Program-made: the position numbers and the translations under genes
Part shown: piece after piece, positions 23,737 to 33,903 of the stretch
Layout of the letters: every line of letters begins with the position of its first letter
How positions within the stretch are numbered: position 1 is the first letter of the stretch
DNA from: JBEIFW01 sp046081125
GTDB taxonomy: Bacteria; Actinomycetota; Acidimicrobiia; Acidimicrobiales; Ilumatobacteraceae
Length of the DNA stretch: 64,000 nucleotides
Assembly: GCA_046081125.1 (NCBI GenBank)
Contig: JBJTVH010000057.1
Span: 1-64,000, forward strand
Direction of reading: 5' to 3'
The notes under the pieces: generated by a model
Told to the model about the DNA's origin: nothing
Seen by the model: only the letters and a program-made list of their open reading frames with translations
Databases searched by the model: none

Positions 23737-24330
23737 ATGGACGTGTTCGAAGCGATGGGGACGGCTCGGGCGATGCGCTGGTTCACCGAGGAACCGGTGC
23801 CCGACGAACTGCTCGACAAGGTGCTGTGGGCCGCCACGAGGGCCTCGAGCCCCAACAACACGCAGTGCTGGGATTTCGTCGTCGTGCGCAACCCCGAGGT
23901 CCGGGCCCGAATCGGCGCAGCGATCGAGCCGTTCGCGCAGGTCGTGGCCTCGATGCCGACCCCGGCGTCCGAGGTCGACCGGCGCACGCTCGCCGGCGCT
24001 CACAACCTGGCGTCGAACTTCGGGGCGATCCCGGTGCTGATCTTCGTCTGCGGCCAGAACGTCTACCCGCCCGGGCGGCCTCGCCCCGAGTTCATGTATT
24101 CCGCCGTGCACGCCGCGTCGCAGAACCTGGTGATCGCCGCCCGGGCACTCGGTCTCGGTGCGGCCTTCACGACGATCCACGCCACGGCCGAGCCCGCCAT
24201 TCGGGAGATCCTGGGCATCCCGGAGGACCGCACGATCGGGGTGACCATCCCGCTGGGGTGGCCCGGCCGCTCGTTCGGCCCGGTCGCTCGGCGCCCCGTC
24301 GACGAGGTCGTCCACCACGACCATTGGTAG
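23737..24330 (+). CDS. Nitroreductase family flavoprotein
   Basis: A 197-residue FMN-dependent oxidoreductase. MRWFTEEPVPDELLDKVLWAATRASSPNNTQCWDFVVV is the FMN-phosphate-binding start, SAVHAASQNLVIAARALGLGAAFT the dimer/FMN helix, and ILGIPEDRTIGVTIPLGWP the typical end. The substrate is unknown. GATGAT lies 6 nt before the ATG, a weak -10. Confidence 0.8.
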   Translation: MDVFEAMGTARAMRWFTEEPVPDELLDKVLWAATRASSPNNTQCWDFVVVRNPEVRARIGAAIEPFAQVVASMPTPASEVDRRTLAGAHNLASNFGAIPVLIFVCGQNVYPPGRPRPEFMYSAVHAASQNLVIAARALGLGAAFTTIHATAEPAIREILGIPEDRTIGVTIPLGWPGRSFGPVARRPVDEVVHHDHW

Positions 24331-24441
24331 CCGTCCCGACGGCCCGGTCGGCGGGACCTCCCCCTAGGCTGACGCGGCGTCCTCGGTGACGCAGGCCCGA
24401 CCCCCCGGCGCCGACCTCGCCGTCGGCGAAAGGACCGCCGC

Positions 24442-25191
24442 ATGTCCACGCTCGCCCCCACCGGATCGCTCGTGGCCGCAGGGGCCGTCGACGCCTACAA
24501 GATCTACGGCTCCGGCGAGAACGAGGTGCGTGCGCTCGACGGCGTGAGCGTCGAGTTCATGGCCGGTAGGTTCACGGCGGTCATGGGTCCGTCGGGTTCG
24601 GGCAAGTCGACGCTGATGCACTGCGTCGCGGGGCTCGATCGGCTCTCCCGGGGTCGCGTGTTCATCGGCGACGTCGACCTGTCGACGCTGAACGACAAGA
24701 AGCTCACGCAGCTGCGCCGGTCGAAGATCGGCTTCATCTTCCAAGCGTTCAACCTGGTGCCCACCCTCACTGCGTTGGAGAACATCACCCTGCCCATGGC
24801 CCTGGCCGGCACCAAGGGCGACCAGGAGTGGGTGGACCGGGTGATCGACACCGTCGGCCTGCGCAACCGGCTCACGCACCGACCGGCCGAGTTGTCCGGA
24901 GGCCAGCAACAGCGTGTCGCCGTTGCCCGCGCGCTCGCCTCACGGCCCGCGATCATCTTCGCCGACGAACCGACCGGCAACCTCGACTCCCGCTCGGGCA
25001 CCGAGATCTTGAGCTTCATGCGTCGCGCCGTCGACGAGTTCGGCCAGACCATCGTGATGGTCACCCACGACCATCTCGCCGCCTCGTACTCGGACCGGGT
25101 GCTGTTCCTGGGCGACGGCCGGATCGTCGACGAGATGCACGAGCCCACCGCCCAGTCGGTGCTCGACCGCATGAGGCGCTTCGGCGAGTAG
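24442..25191 (+). CDS. MacB/LolD-type ABC transporter ATPase
   Basis: A 249-residue ATPase: Walker A MGPSGSGKSTLMH, Q-loop IFQAFNLVPTLTALEN, signature ELSGGQQQRVAVARAL, Walker B IIFADEPTGNLDS, switch MVTHDHLAA. These are the features of the MacB/LolD mechanotransmission class. AAAGGA precedes the ATG. The stop is 3 bp before the first FtsX permease, so a three-gene exporter operon follows. Confidence 0.9.
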   Translation: MSTLAPTGSLVAAGAVDAYKIYGSGENEVRALDGVSVEFMAGRFTAVMGPSGSGKSTLMHCVAGLDRLSRGRVFIGDVDLSTLNDKKLTQLRRSKIGFIFQAFNLVPTLTALENITLPMALAGTKGDQEWVDRVIDTVGLRNRLTHRPAELSGGQQQRVAVARALASRPAIIFADEPTGNLDSRSGTEILSFMRRAVDEFGQTIVMVTHDHLAASYSDRVLFLGDGRIVDEMHEPTAQSVLDRMRRFGE

Positions 25192-25194
25192 CGC

Positions 25195-27726
25195 ATGTTC
25201 ACCCTGGCGTTGCGCAACCTGTGGGCCCGAAAGCTCCGGGTGTTGCTCCTCGTCGCCACCATCGCGTCCGGCGTCGGCTTCATCGTCGGGTCGTTGGTGT
25301 TCGGCGAGACGCTCACCAAGAGCTTCGACGACCTGTTCTCGACCGCCTATCGCAACACCGATGTCGTGGTGCGGGGTGCGCCGCTCTACGAGAGCGACTT
25401 CGGCACGGTGCGAGACCGGGTGCCGGGCGACGTCGTCGACGAGGTGACCCGGGTGCCCGGCGTCGCCGGCGCAGCAGGGCTGGTGCAGTTCAGCCTCACC
25501 GTCCTCGACCGGACCGGTCAGCCGGTCGGCACCGGTGGTGCACCGTCGTTCGGCCAGACGTGGATCGCGCTCGATCGGGCGAGCCCGTACCGCCTCGTCG
25601 CCGGCGCCGCCCCCGCACGCGACGACGAGGTGGTGATCGATCGCAAGCTCGCCGCGGATGGCCCCTTCGCCCTCGGCGACGCCATCACCGTGCTGTCGAG
25701 CTCGGGACGCTCGCCCTACTCGGTGGCCGGGGTCGTCACCTTCGGCGAGCAGGATTCCGCCGGCGGGGCCAACTCCGTGCTGTTCACCCCGGCGACCGCC
25801 CAGCGCCTCACGAAGGCCGGCGGCGCCTGGGACGAGATCATCGTGGTGTCCACCGGCGAGGTCTCCGACGAGCAGCTCGCCGGGCGGATCGAACAGGCCC
25901 TGTCGGGCCGTCCCATCCAGGCCGTGACGGCCGCAGCGGTGGCCAAGGAGAACACCGATGCGCTCGCAGACGCCTTGTCGTTCATCGACATCCTGCTGCT
26001 GGTGTTCGGTGCGATCTCGGTGATCGTCGCCACCTTCGTGATCGTCAACACGTTCGCGATCCTCGTCTCCCAGCGGCTCCGGGAGTTGGCGCTGCTGCGG
26101 GCGCTCGGCGCGAGCGCCGAGCAGGTCCGCCGCTCGGTCCTCCTGGAGGCGACGGCGATCGGCATCCTCGGTTCGCTGGCCGGGGTGGGCTTCGGGTTGG
26201 TGCTTGCGCTCGGGATCAAGGCACTGTTCGCGGCTTTCGGTGCGGACCTCCCGGCGACCGGGCTCGTGCTCACCCCGGCGATGGTGGTGGTCGGGTTCGT
26301 CGTCGGCATCGTCTCGACGGTCGGCGCGGCGTACCTGCCGGCCCGCAAGGCGAGCCGGGTACCCCCGATCGCAGCCCTGCGCGACGCTGCGCTGCCCCCG
26401 GCACGCACCACCGTCGCCCGAATTGCTGCAGGCGCAGCGCTCGCCGTGATCGCTGGCGCGGCGCTCGCCAGCGGGCTCGCCGGCGGTGAGATCGCGCTCG
26501 TCGGGGTTGCGGCGCTGGCGGCGATCGTTGCGATGGCCACGCTCGCGCCGCTGTTCGCCCGTGCGCTGGCGCGCCTGCTGGGCGCGCCGCTCACCCGGCT
26601 TCGCGGCATCACGGGCACGCTGGCGCGTGAGAACGCCTCACGCTCGCCTCGTCGCACCGCGTCCACGGCGATGGCCCTTGCGGTCGGCGCGATGCTCGTC
26701 AGTTTCCTGCTCGTGTTGTCGGCCTCGATCACGGCATCGGTCGGCGCGCTCGTCGACCGCGACATAACCGCCGACTTCACCATCGACCAGAAGACCTTCG
26801 GCCCCGGTTTCCCGACCTCGGTCGCCGCCGAGGCGCGCGCCGTCACCGGCGTCGCCACGGTCACGCCGTACCGGCAGACCCAGGCCCTGATCGGCGGCCG
26901 GGTCGTTCGGATCGTCGCCACCGATGCTGCGACGTTCCCCCAGGTCGTCCGGCTCGGGACGATCACCGGCGACCTGCGCTCGCTCGGCACCGAGGGGCTC
27001 GCCGTTCGGGCCGACACGGCGGCCACGAAGGGCTGGTCGCTCGGCACGCCCGTCGAGGTGACCTCGGCGACGGGCACGACGACGCTGACCGTGCGGGCGC
27101 TCTACGCGCCGAAGAACCTGGCGGACATCACGGGCGACTACCTGGTCGACCTGGCGTACGCCGACCAGGCGTCGAACGATCCGCTGGATTTCCTGCTCTT
27201 CGTGCGTCTCGCCGACGGCGCGACCGAAGCGCAGGTGCGCCCGGGCCTCGAGGCCGTCGTGCGGCAGACCCCGACGCTCGTGCTACAGAACCGCGAGGAG
27301 TTCAAGGACAGCCGGGCCCAGCGCATCAACCAGATCCTGGTGCTGTTCAATGCGTTGCTGGCTCTGGCGATCCTCATCGCCGGACTCGGGATCGCCAACA
27401 CCCTGTCGCTGTCGATCCACGAACGCCGGCGCGAGCTCGGCTTGCTGCGGGCCGTCGGGCAGACGAAGGCGCAGACCCGAAGCATGGTCCGCTGGGAGGG
27501 GGCCATCATCGGCATCCTCGGTGCCGTGCTCGGGGTGGCACTCGGGCTGGTCTTCGGGATCGCCGTGGTGAACGCGCTCGGCGACCAGGGCATCAGCGAG
27601 TTGGCGATCCCCGCCAGCCTCGTCGTCGTGCTCGTGCTCGGCGCCCTGTTCGGCGTCGCCGCCTCGTGGCGCCCGGCGCGCCGTGCCGCCCGCCTCGACA
27701 TCCTCCAAGCGATCGGGAGCGAATGA
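25195..27726 (+). CDS. FtsX-family permease 1 of ABC exporter
   Basis: An 843-residue membrane protein with two FtsX modules. Helix 1 (VLLLVATIASGVGFIVGSLVFGETL) and an extracellular MacB-like domain (about 40-245) come first. Helices FIDILLLVFGAISVIVATFVIVNTFAILVSQRLREL follow, then a central pair. A second extracellular domain (about 490-690) and a final FtsX block (LFNALLALAILIAGLGIANTLSLSIHERRREL) close it. Such proteins move lipids or lipoproteins out of the membrane using extracellular domain motion; the cargo is unknown. Confidence 0.85.
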   Translation: MFTLALRNLWARKLRVLLLVATIASGVGFIVGSLVFGETLTKSFDDLFSTAYRNTDVVVRGAPLYESDFGTVRDRVPGDVVDEVTRVPGVAGAAGLVQFSLTVLDRTGQPVGTGGAPSFGQTWIALDRASPYRLVAGAAPARDDEVVIDRKLAADGPFALGDAITVLSSSGRSPYSVAGVVTFGEQDSAGGANSVLFTPATAQRLTKAGGAWDEIIVVSTGEVSDEQLAGRIEQALSGRPIQAVTAAAVAKENTDALADALSFIDILLLVFGAISVIVATFVIVNTFAILVSQRLRELALLRALGASAEQVRRSVLLEATAIGILGSLAGVGFGLVLALGIKALFAAFGADLPATGLVLTPAMVVVGFVVGIVSTVGAAYLPARKASRVPPIAALRDAALPPARTTVARIAAGAALAVIAGAALASGLAGGEIALVGVAALAAIVAMATLAPLFARALARLLGAPLTRLRGITGTLARENASRSPRRTASTAMALAVGAMLVSFLLVLSASITASVGALVDRDITADFTIDQKTFGPGFPTSVAAEARAVTGVATVTPYRQTQALIGGRVVRIVATDAATFPQVVRLGTITGDLRSLGTEGLAVRADTAATKGWSLGTPVEVTSATGTTTLTVRALYAPKNLADITGDYLVDLAYADQASNDPLDFLLFVRLADGATEAQVRPGLEAVVRQTPTLVLQNREEFKDSRAQRINQILVLFNALLALAILIAGLGIANTLSLSIHERRRELGLLRAVGQTKAQTRSMVRWEGAIIGILGAVLGVALGLVFGIAVVNALGDQGISELAIPASLVVVLVLGALFGVAASWRPARRAARLDILQAIGSE

Positions 27727-27781
27727 CGCTCTCGTCGACCCGACCCGCGGCCCGGCCGCTCACCGTGGGAGCCACCTGACG

Positions 27782-30397
27782 ATGTTGAAACTCGCACTGC
27801 GCGAAGTGTTGGCCCACAAGCGCCGGCTGGTGTCCACGATCGTGGCCATCGTGCTGGGCATCGGCTTCCTATCGGGCATCTACGTGCTGTCCGACACGGT
27901 GAAGCGGACGTTCGACGACCTCTTCGCAAGCGTGTACCGGGACGTGGACGTCGTCGTCGAACCCCGTTCGCTGCTCGGAGGCGCCGGTGGCGGCGGTGGC
28001 GGCGGCGGTGGAAGCGAAGGGTTCGCACCGCGGCGCTTGCCCGGCGTCGTGCTCGAGACGGCACGAGCGGTCGAGGGCGTCGACGCGGCGTCGGCCTACC
28101 TGCGCGGCTACGCCCAACCGCTCGACGGGCGCGGCAAGCTCGTCGGCGGGACGAACTCGTTCGCCTTCGGGATCGCCTGGATCGCCGACGCCCGAGCCAA
28201 CCCGTTCGCCATCACGGCCGGGCGACCCCCGGCGGCCGACGACGAGGTCGTGCTCGGCCGGACCACGATGCGGCTCGGCGGTTTCCGGATCGGCGAGGAG
28301 ATCCGGATCCAGTCGCGATCGCGCACGGGCACCTACACGATCGTCGGCGAAATGCGCTTCGGGACGGCCGACTCACCGGCCGGGGCGCACGTCTCGGCGT
28401 TCACCCTGACGGAGGCCGACAAGATCTTCGGCGCCGAGGGGAAGATCAACGAGGTGTTCCTCGTCGCGCGCGAGGGGGTCGACCCCGCCGCGCTCAAGGC
28501 GGCCGTAGTGCAGGCCACCAACGCCGACACCCGGATCGACGCCCGCCTCGACGTGCTCACCGGCGCCGAGATGGCGGCGAAGGAGGCCAGCCGGTTCCGC
28601 GACCAGCTCGAGAACTTCACGAAGTTCCTGGCGGCGTTCTCGTTGCTGTCGTTGGTGATCGGCGGGTTCGTGATCTTCAACACGTTCTCGATCATCATCA
28701 CTCAACGCCGCCGCGAGTTGGCGCTGCTGCGAGCCGTGGGGGCCGAACGCCGTCAGGTGACCACGGCGGTGCTGGTCGAGTCGGTGATCCTCGCCGCAGT
28801 CGGCAGCGTGGCCGGCCTCGGTGCCGGGCTCCTGCTCGCCTGGGGCGTGCGGGAGGGCCTCGGGGTCGCCGGCATCCAGATCCCGGCCCAGAGCCTCGTG
28901 ATCGCCCCACGAACGGTCGTGCTGGCGCTCGGGGCAGGGATGCTCGTCACGGTGGTTGCGGCCGTCTATCCCGCCGTGCGCGCCTCACGGGTGCCTCCAG
29001 TCGAAGCCATGCGCGAGGCGGCATTCGAAGCGCGGCGCCTGTCCGTAGCCCGGCTGCTCGTCGGCCTCGGGGTGTTCGCCGTGGCGATCGCCGTGCTGGC
29101 CTGGGGCCTCGGCTACGACGGAGTCGGCGATGCCGGCGTGATCCGGGTGATGGGCAGCTTCGTGCTCGTGATGATCCTCATGCTCCCCCTCATCGGTCCG
29201 CACCTCGTGCGGCCCTTCGCCCGAAGCGCCGGCAAGCCGCTCGACGGCCGGGGGATCTCCGGGCACCTGGCGCGCCAGAACGCCATGCGCTCGCCGCGGC
29301 GCACGGCCCTGACCTCGTACGCGCTGGCGGTCGGGCTCGCCCTCGTCGGGCTGATCGCGGTGTTCGCGTCCTCCTTCAATGCGCTCATCGACAGCGCGAT
29401 CGACGGGCAGTTGCGGGGCGAGTTCGTGGTGCAGGCCGAAGGACCCCGGGGACTCGACCCTGCGGTGGCCGGGGAGCTGCGGTCGGCCCCCGGCGTCCAG
29501 GCCGTGACCGGCTTCCGCCTCGGCCGGGTCCGGTTCGAAGACGCTGCGGGCGACGACGGCCCGCCGTTCATCGTGGGTCTCGATCCGTCGGTCATCGACC
29601 AACTGGTCGCGATCCCGATGGCGCAGGGCCGGATGGCGGACGTCGGGGTCGACGAGATCGCCGTCGACAAGGCCGAGGCCTCGGCCAACGGATGGAAGAT
29701 CGGCAGCCCCGTTCCCGTCGTGTTCCGCGACACCGGCCGGGTGGAGCTCAGGGTCGGCGCCATCATCGACGCCGGCCAGTTCCGGGCGTTCACCCAAGGC
29801 GCCACACGGATCATCTCGCTGCAGACCTACGACAAGTACTTCGCCGACCCGGTGGATTTCCAGGTGTACGTGAAGGCCGCGCCCGGCGAGGACCTCGAGG
29901 CGCTCCAGGACCGGTTGGCCACCACGCTCGCCCCGTACAGCTCGGCTCGGCTCACCGATCAGATCGGCTTCCGCAAGACCGTTCGGGACCAGATCGATCC
30001 GTTCGTGTACTTCATCTACGGGCTGCTGTTCATCTCGATCCTGATCGCCGGGGTCGGGGTGGCCAACACCATGAAGCTGTCGGTCACGGAGCGCACCCGA
30101 GAACTCGGGCTGCTGCGAGCCGTCGGGATGGTGCGGGGCCAGAGCCGCACGATGGTTCGCTGGGAGTCGGTCCTGATCTCGGTGTTCGGAGCGCTCGTCG
30201 GGATGCTGGCCGGGGTTGCCTACGGGATCGCGCTGCTGCGCGTGCTCCGTAAGCAGGGGTTCACGGAGCTCGTGGTTCCCTACGGTCAGCTCGGGGTGTT
30301 CCTCGTCGGGGCCTTCGCTCTCGGGGTGGTGGCGGCCTGGGGTGCGGCGCGTCGGGCGGCGAAGCTCGACGTCCTTCGAGCGATCGCAACGGAGTAG
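27782..30397 (+). CDS. FtsX-family permease 2 of ABC exporter
   Basis: An 871-residue paralogue of the upstream permease with the same two-module plan (IITQRRRELALLRAVGAERRQ and VTERTRELGLLRAVGMVRGQ as paired cytoplasmic coupling loops). The start is ATG 27782, MLKLALREVLAHKRRL, since the longer frame overlaps an untranslated gap. Unusual is a glycine run (nine consecutive Gly, residues 69-77) in the first extracellular domain, coded by a GGC/GGT tract prone to slippage. It probably forms a heterodimer with permease 1. Confidence 0.85.
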   Translation: MLKLALREVLAHKRRLVSTIVAIVLGIGFLSGIYVLSDTVKRTFDDLFASVYRDVDVVVEPRSLLGGAGGGGGGGGGSEGFAPRRLPGVVLETARAVEGVDAASAYLRGYAQPLDGRGKLVGGTNSFAFGIAWIADARANPFAITAGRPPAADDEVVLGRTTMRLGGFRIGEEIRIQSRSRTGTYTIVGEMRFGTADSPAGAHVSAFTLTEADKIFGAEGKINEVFLVAREGVDPAALKAAVVQATNADTRIDARLDVLTGAEMAAKEASRFRDQLENFTKFLAAFSLLSLVIGGFVIFNTFSIIITQRRRELALLRAVGAERRQVTTAVLVESVILAAVGSVAGLGAGLLLAWGVREGLGVAGIQIPAQSLVIAPRTVVLALGAGMLVTVVAAVYPAVRASRVPPVEAMREAAFEARRLSVARLLVGLGVFAVAIAVLAWGLGYDGVGDAGVIRVMGSFVLVMILMLPLIGPHLVRPFARSAGKPLDGRGISGHLARQNAMRSPRRTALTSYALAVGLALVGLIAVFASSFNALIDSAIDGQLRGEFVVQAEGPRGLDPAVAGELRSAPGVQAVTGFRLGRVRFEDAAGDDGPPFIVGLDPSVIDQLVAIPMAQGRMADVGVDEIAVDKAEASANGWKIGSPVPVVFRDTGRVELRVGAIIDAGQFRAFTQGATRIISLQTYDKYFADPVDFQVYVKAAPGEDLEALQDRLATTLAPYSSARLTDQIGFRKTVRDQIDPFVYFIYGLLFISILIAGVGVANTMKLSVTERTRELGLLRAVGMVRGQSRTMVRWESVLISVFGALVGMLAGVAYGIALLRVLRKQGFTELVVPYGQLGVFLVGAFALGVVAAWGAARRAAKLDVLRAIATE

Positions 30398-30406
30398 GAG
30401 CGGACG

Positions 30407-30811
30407 ATGGCCGACCGATTCGAGCCGGGTCACCTCCCCGACGCCGTGCGGCAGTTCCTCGCCGAACGGCATCTCGCGACCCTCACGACGCTGCGGGCCA
30501 ACGGGTCACCCCACGTGGTTCCCGTGGGGTTCAGCTACGACGAAGCGGAGCGAGTCGCCCGGGTGATCACCTTCGCCCCGTCGGTGAAGGCCCGCAACGC
30601 CGCCCGAGCTGGCCGCGCCGCCGTCTGCCAAGTGGACGGGGGGCGTTGGCTGACGCTCGAGGGCGCCGCTCGGCTCGTCACGCTCGACGATCACCCGGCA
30701 GCGGTCGCGGCCGCCGTGGCGGGGTACCGGGCCCGGTACCGGGAGCCCAAGGTACGCCCGGATCGCGTCGCCATCGAGATCGCCGTCGACCGCATCATCG
30801 GACGGGCCTGA
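30407..30811 (+). CDS. PPOX-class F420-type oxidoreductase
   Basis: A 134-residue split-barrel flavin/deazaflavin protein: FLAERHLATLTTLRANGSPHVVPVGFSYD is the cofactor-binding opening, VKARNAARAGRAAVCQVDGGRWLTLEGAARL the core, ending AIEIAVDRIIG. The short form is typical of PPOX-class F420-dependent enzymes in actinobacteria. A GGAG ribosome site and 9-bp gap link it to the ABC exporter operon. The substrate is unknown. Confidence 0.75.
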   Translation: MADRFEPGHLPDAVRQFLAERHLATLTTLRANGSPHVVPVGFSYDEAERVARVITFAPSVKARNAARAGRAAVCQVDGGRWLTLEGAARLVTLDDHPAAVAAAVAGYRARYREPKVRPDRVAIEIAVDRIIGRA

Positions 30812-30853
30812 GCCGCTCCGCACCCGCCGAACGCCGACCGGCCGCAGCCCCGC

Positions 30854-32374
30854 TCAGTTCGCTGCGAGCACCGGCACGGCGTTGCGGGCCCAGTCGATCG
30901 CCCAACCCGGGGCGATGCCGACCACCAGGGTGAACCCCACCGCCAAGACGACGACGAGGCCGGCCGAGAGTGGGATCCGGACCCGTTCGCGAGCGTCGTC
31001 GCCAGCGACGGGATCGGCCAGCCACATGCTGACCATGATCCGCAGGTAGAGATACGCCGAGATCACCGCCGCAAGCATCGCCACGATCGCAATCGCGTAG
31101 CTGCGGGCGTCGACCGCCGCGGTGATCACGCCGAACTTCGCGACGAAGCCCGAGGTGAGCGGGACACCCGCCTGCGCGAGAAGCAGCACGGTGAACGCAA
31201 GAGCGAGCGCCGGACGCTCGCGGCCGAGTCCCCGGTAGCGGGCGAGCGAGTGGTCGCTGTCGCCCGTGCGGCCCACCAGACCGACCACGGCGAACGTACC
31301 AAGCACGAGCACGGCGTAGGCCAGCAGGTAGAGCAGCGAGCCGGCCGTGCCGCGATCGCTGACCGCCTCGACGCCGACCAGGATGAACCCGGCGTGATTG
31401 ATCGAGGAGTAGGCGAGCATCCGCTTCACGTTGGTCTGAACGGCGGCAAGGATCGAACTGATGGCCAGCGTCGCCACGGCGATGACGAAGATGGCCGGCT
31501 TCCAGTCCTTCTGGTAGTCGACGAAGCCCTGGGTGAACACCCGCAGCAGTCCGGCGAAGGCGGCCGCATTCGCCGCCGATGCCATGAAGCCCGTGACCGG
31601 CGACGGGGCCCCCTGGTAGACGTCGGGGGTCCACACGTGGAACGGCGCCGCGGCGATCTTGAAGCCGAGTCCGACGAGCAGCAGGCCGAACCCGGCGAGC
31701 AGCAGACCGCTGTCCAGGAGGGTCACCGCCCGCAGGAAGGCACGGACATCGGCCAGGTTCGTCGAACCGGTGGCGCCGTAGACCAAGGCGATGCCGTAGA
31801 GCAGGAAGGCCGACGCGAAGCCGCCAAGGACGAAGTACTTGAGCGCCGACTCCTGCGAATCGAGCCGGCGGGCATGACCGGCGGCGAGCACGTACAAGGC
31901 GATCGAAAGGATCTCGATCCCCAGGAACAGCACGATCAGGTCGTTCGCCATCGCCATGACCACGCCGCCCAGCGCACTGCACAACAGGAGCGCGTACAAC
32001 TCGATGCCGTCGAGTTCCTCACGACGCAGGTAGTCGTCGAGCAGCAGGGCGGTCAGCGCTGCGGCGATGCAGATCGTGATGGCCACGAACAGCCCGAAGT
32101 GGTCGAGGTTCAACGCCCGGCCGACCAGACCGAGCGGGCCCTCTTCGTCGACCCGATGCCACTGGAACCCGAACAGCACGGCCGAGGCCCCAGCGGTGGC
32201 GACCGTGCCGAGGGCGTAGAGGCCTCGCGGCCAGCGCGGGGTCAGCGCAGCAGCGACCATCAGGACGAGGGCACCGGCCAGGAGCACGATGATTGGGCTC
32301 ATGCCGTACCAGTCGATCGGCGGGCCGACGAACGGTGCCGGCTGACCGGCGGTGGTCTGGGCGAGGACCGTCAC
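30854..32374 (-). CDS. nuoN: NADH-quinone oxidoreductase subunit N
   Basis: A 506-residue antiporter-like membrane subunit of complex I, with about 14 helices. The conserved proton-channel helix is HVWTPDVYQGAPSPVTGFMASAANAAAFAGLLRV, and lysine-bearing helices lie on either side. It is the last gene of the nuo cluster and overlaps nuoM by 4 bp (ATGA). Confidence 0.92.
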   Translation of the reverse strand: MTVLAQTTAGQPAPFVGPPIDWYGMSPIIVLLAGALVLMVAAALTPRWPRGLYALGTVATAGASAVLFGFQWHRVDEEGPLGLVGRALNLDHFGLFVAITICIAAALTALLLDDYLRREELDGIELYALLLCSALGGVVMAMANDLIVLFLGIEILSIALYVLAAGHARRLDSQESALKYFVLGGFASAFLLYGIALVYGATGSTNLADVRAFLRAVTLLDSGLLLAGFGLLLVGLGFKIAAAPFHVWTPDVYQGAPSPVTGFMASAANAAAFAGLLRVFTQGFVDYQKDWKPAIFVIAVATLAISSILAAVQTNVKRMLAYSSINHAGFILVGVEAVSDRGTAGSLLYLLAYAVLVLGTFAVVGLVGRTGDSDHSLARYRGLGRERPALALAFTVLLLAQAGVPLTSGFVAKFGVITAAVDARSYAIAIVAMLAAVISAYLYLRIMVSMWLADPVAGDDARERVRIPLSAGLVVVLAVGFTLVVGIAPGWAIDWARNAVPVLAAN

Positions 32375-33903
32375 GGCCGTGCCTCCCCGCTCGCGCCCGG
32401 CTCGGGCGACACGAAGCCGGTGTGTTGCTCGACATGGGCGACGAGTTGCTTCACGCTCGGCTCGATCCGGTCCAGCATCGGCTTGGGATACACCCCGACG
32501 AACACGATCGCCGCCAGGAACGGCGCGAGCACGAGGCCTTCACGCCAGTTCAGTTCCCGGAACGATCGGTTGGCCTCATCGGGCTCGCCGTGGAACACCC
32601 GCTGGTAGGCCCAGAGCAGGTAGAGCGCCGCAAGGATCACGCCGGTCGCCGCCACCACCGTCCACCAGCGGGCGGTCACGAACGACCCGATGAGCACCAG
32701 GAATTCGCCGACGAACCCGTTGAGGCCGGGGACCCCGATCGACGAGAGCATCACCAGGGTGAAGACACCGGCGAACACCGGGGCGACCTTCTGCAATCCG
32801 GTGAGCTCCGAGATCAATCGGGTATGCCGGCGTTCGTAAATCATGCCGACGAGGAGGAACAACGCCCCCGTCGAGACGCCGTGGTTGATCATCTGGAGCA
32901 CGCCGCCCGAGAGCCCCTGGCTGGTGAAGGCGAAGGTGCCCAGGACGATGAAGCCGAGATGGGCGACCGACGAGTACGCGACGAGGCGTTTGAGGTCCTT
33001 CTGCATCGTGGCCACGACAGCGCCATACAGGATCCCGATCACCGCAAGCGTGAGGAACAGCGGCCGGAACCATCGGCTCGCCTCCGGGAACAGGTACAGC
33101 CCGAACCGGAGGAACCCGTATGTGCCGAGCTTCAGCATCACCCCGGCCAGGATGACCGAGCCGGCGGTCGGAGCCTGGGTGTGGGCGTCGGGCAGCCACG
33201 TGTGTAAGGGGAAGAGCGGCACTTTGACCGCGAAGGCCACGGCGAACCCGAGGAACAACCAGCGGGCGGCGGAGACCCCGATCGCCTGTGTCGATGCGAG
33301 CTCGTTGACGTCGAACGTGAGCACACCGGTCGCGTTGCGATGAAGGAACACCGTCGCGACGATCGCCACGAGCATCAGGGCCGAACCGGCCATCGTGTAC
33401 AAGAAGAACTTCGTGGCGGCGTAGATCCGCTCGCCGTAGCCCCAACCGCCGATGAGGAAGTACATCGGGACGAGCACGATCTCGAAGAAGATGAAGAACA
33501 GGAACAGGTCGAGGGCCAGGAACGACCCCATCACGCCGGCCTCGAGCAGCAGGAGCCAGGCCAGGTAGGGCTTGGTGTCATGGTGGGGATCGGCCCCGAC
33601 CAGAGCCAGAGGGAACAGCAGACCCGTGAGGACCACCAGGAACAGCGAGATGCCGTCCACCCCGAGATTCCAGGAGATTCCCCACTCCTCGATCCACAGA
33701 TGCTTCGACGTGAACTGGAAACCGTCGGCACCGGCCTTGAACTGCACGAGCAGGTAGACCGACAGCGCAGCGGTCACGACCGTGGTGAGCAGGCCGACGA
33801 CGCGCACGGTGTCGGGCCGCCGCTTGGACAGCACCGCCACGAGCGCCGACCCGGCCGCCGGTACGACGATCAGCGAGGTGAGGAGCGGGAACTCGCCAGC
33901 CAT
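32371..33903 (-). CDS. nuoM: NADH-quinone oxidoreductase subunit M
   Basis: A 510-residue proton-pumping subunit. LHTWLPDAHTQAPTAGSVILAGVMLKLG is the signature helix, and the glutamate near EEWGISWNLGVDGIS and lysines in central helices are present. The start is ATG 33903 in an ATGA overlap with nuoL; an ATG 33 bases upstream would overlap more and adds no homology. Confidence 0.92.
   Translation of the reverse strand: MAGEFPLLTSLIVVPAAGSALVAVLSKRRPDTVRVVGLLTTVVTAALSVYLLVQFKAGADGFQFTSKHLWIEEWGISWNLGVDGISLFLVVLTGLLFPLALVGADPHHDTKPYLAWLLLLEAGVMGSFLALDLFLFFIFFEIVLVPMYFLIGGWGYGERIYAATKFFLYTMAGSALMLVAIVATVFLHRNATGVLTFDVNELASTQAIGVSAARWLFLGFAVAFAVKVPLFPLHTWLPDAHTQAPTAGSVILAGVMLKLGTYGFLRFGLYLFPEASRWFRPLFLTLAVIGILYGAVVATMQKDLKRLVAYSSVAHLGFIVLGTFAFTSQGLSGGVLQMINHGVSTGALFLLVGMIYERRHTRLISELTGLQKVAPVFAGVFTLVMLSSIGVPGLNGFVGEFLVLIGSFVTARWWTVVAATGVILAALYLLWAYQRVFHGEPDEANRSFRELNWREGLVLAPFLAAIVFVGVYPKPMLDRIEPSVKQLVAHVEQHTGFVSPEPGASGEARP

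Noticed and set aside
28985..30472. 495-codon minus-strand frame opposite the second FtsX permease
   Set aside because: Composition is charged and repetitive, with no motif; the sense strand is a clear permease.
31250..32608. 452-codon plus-strand frame opposite nuoN
   Set aside because: Mirror of nuoN membrane helices; no family features.
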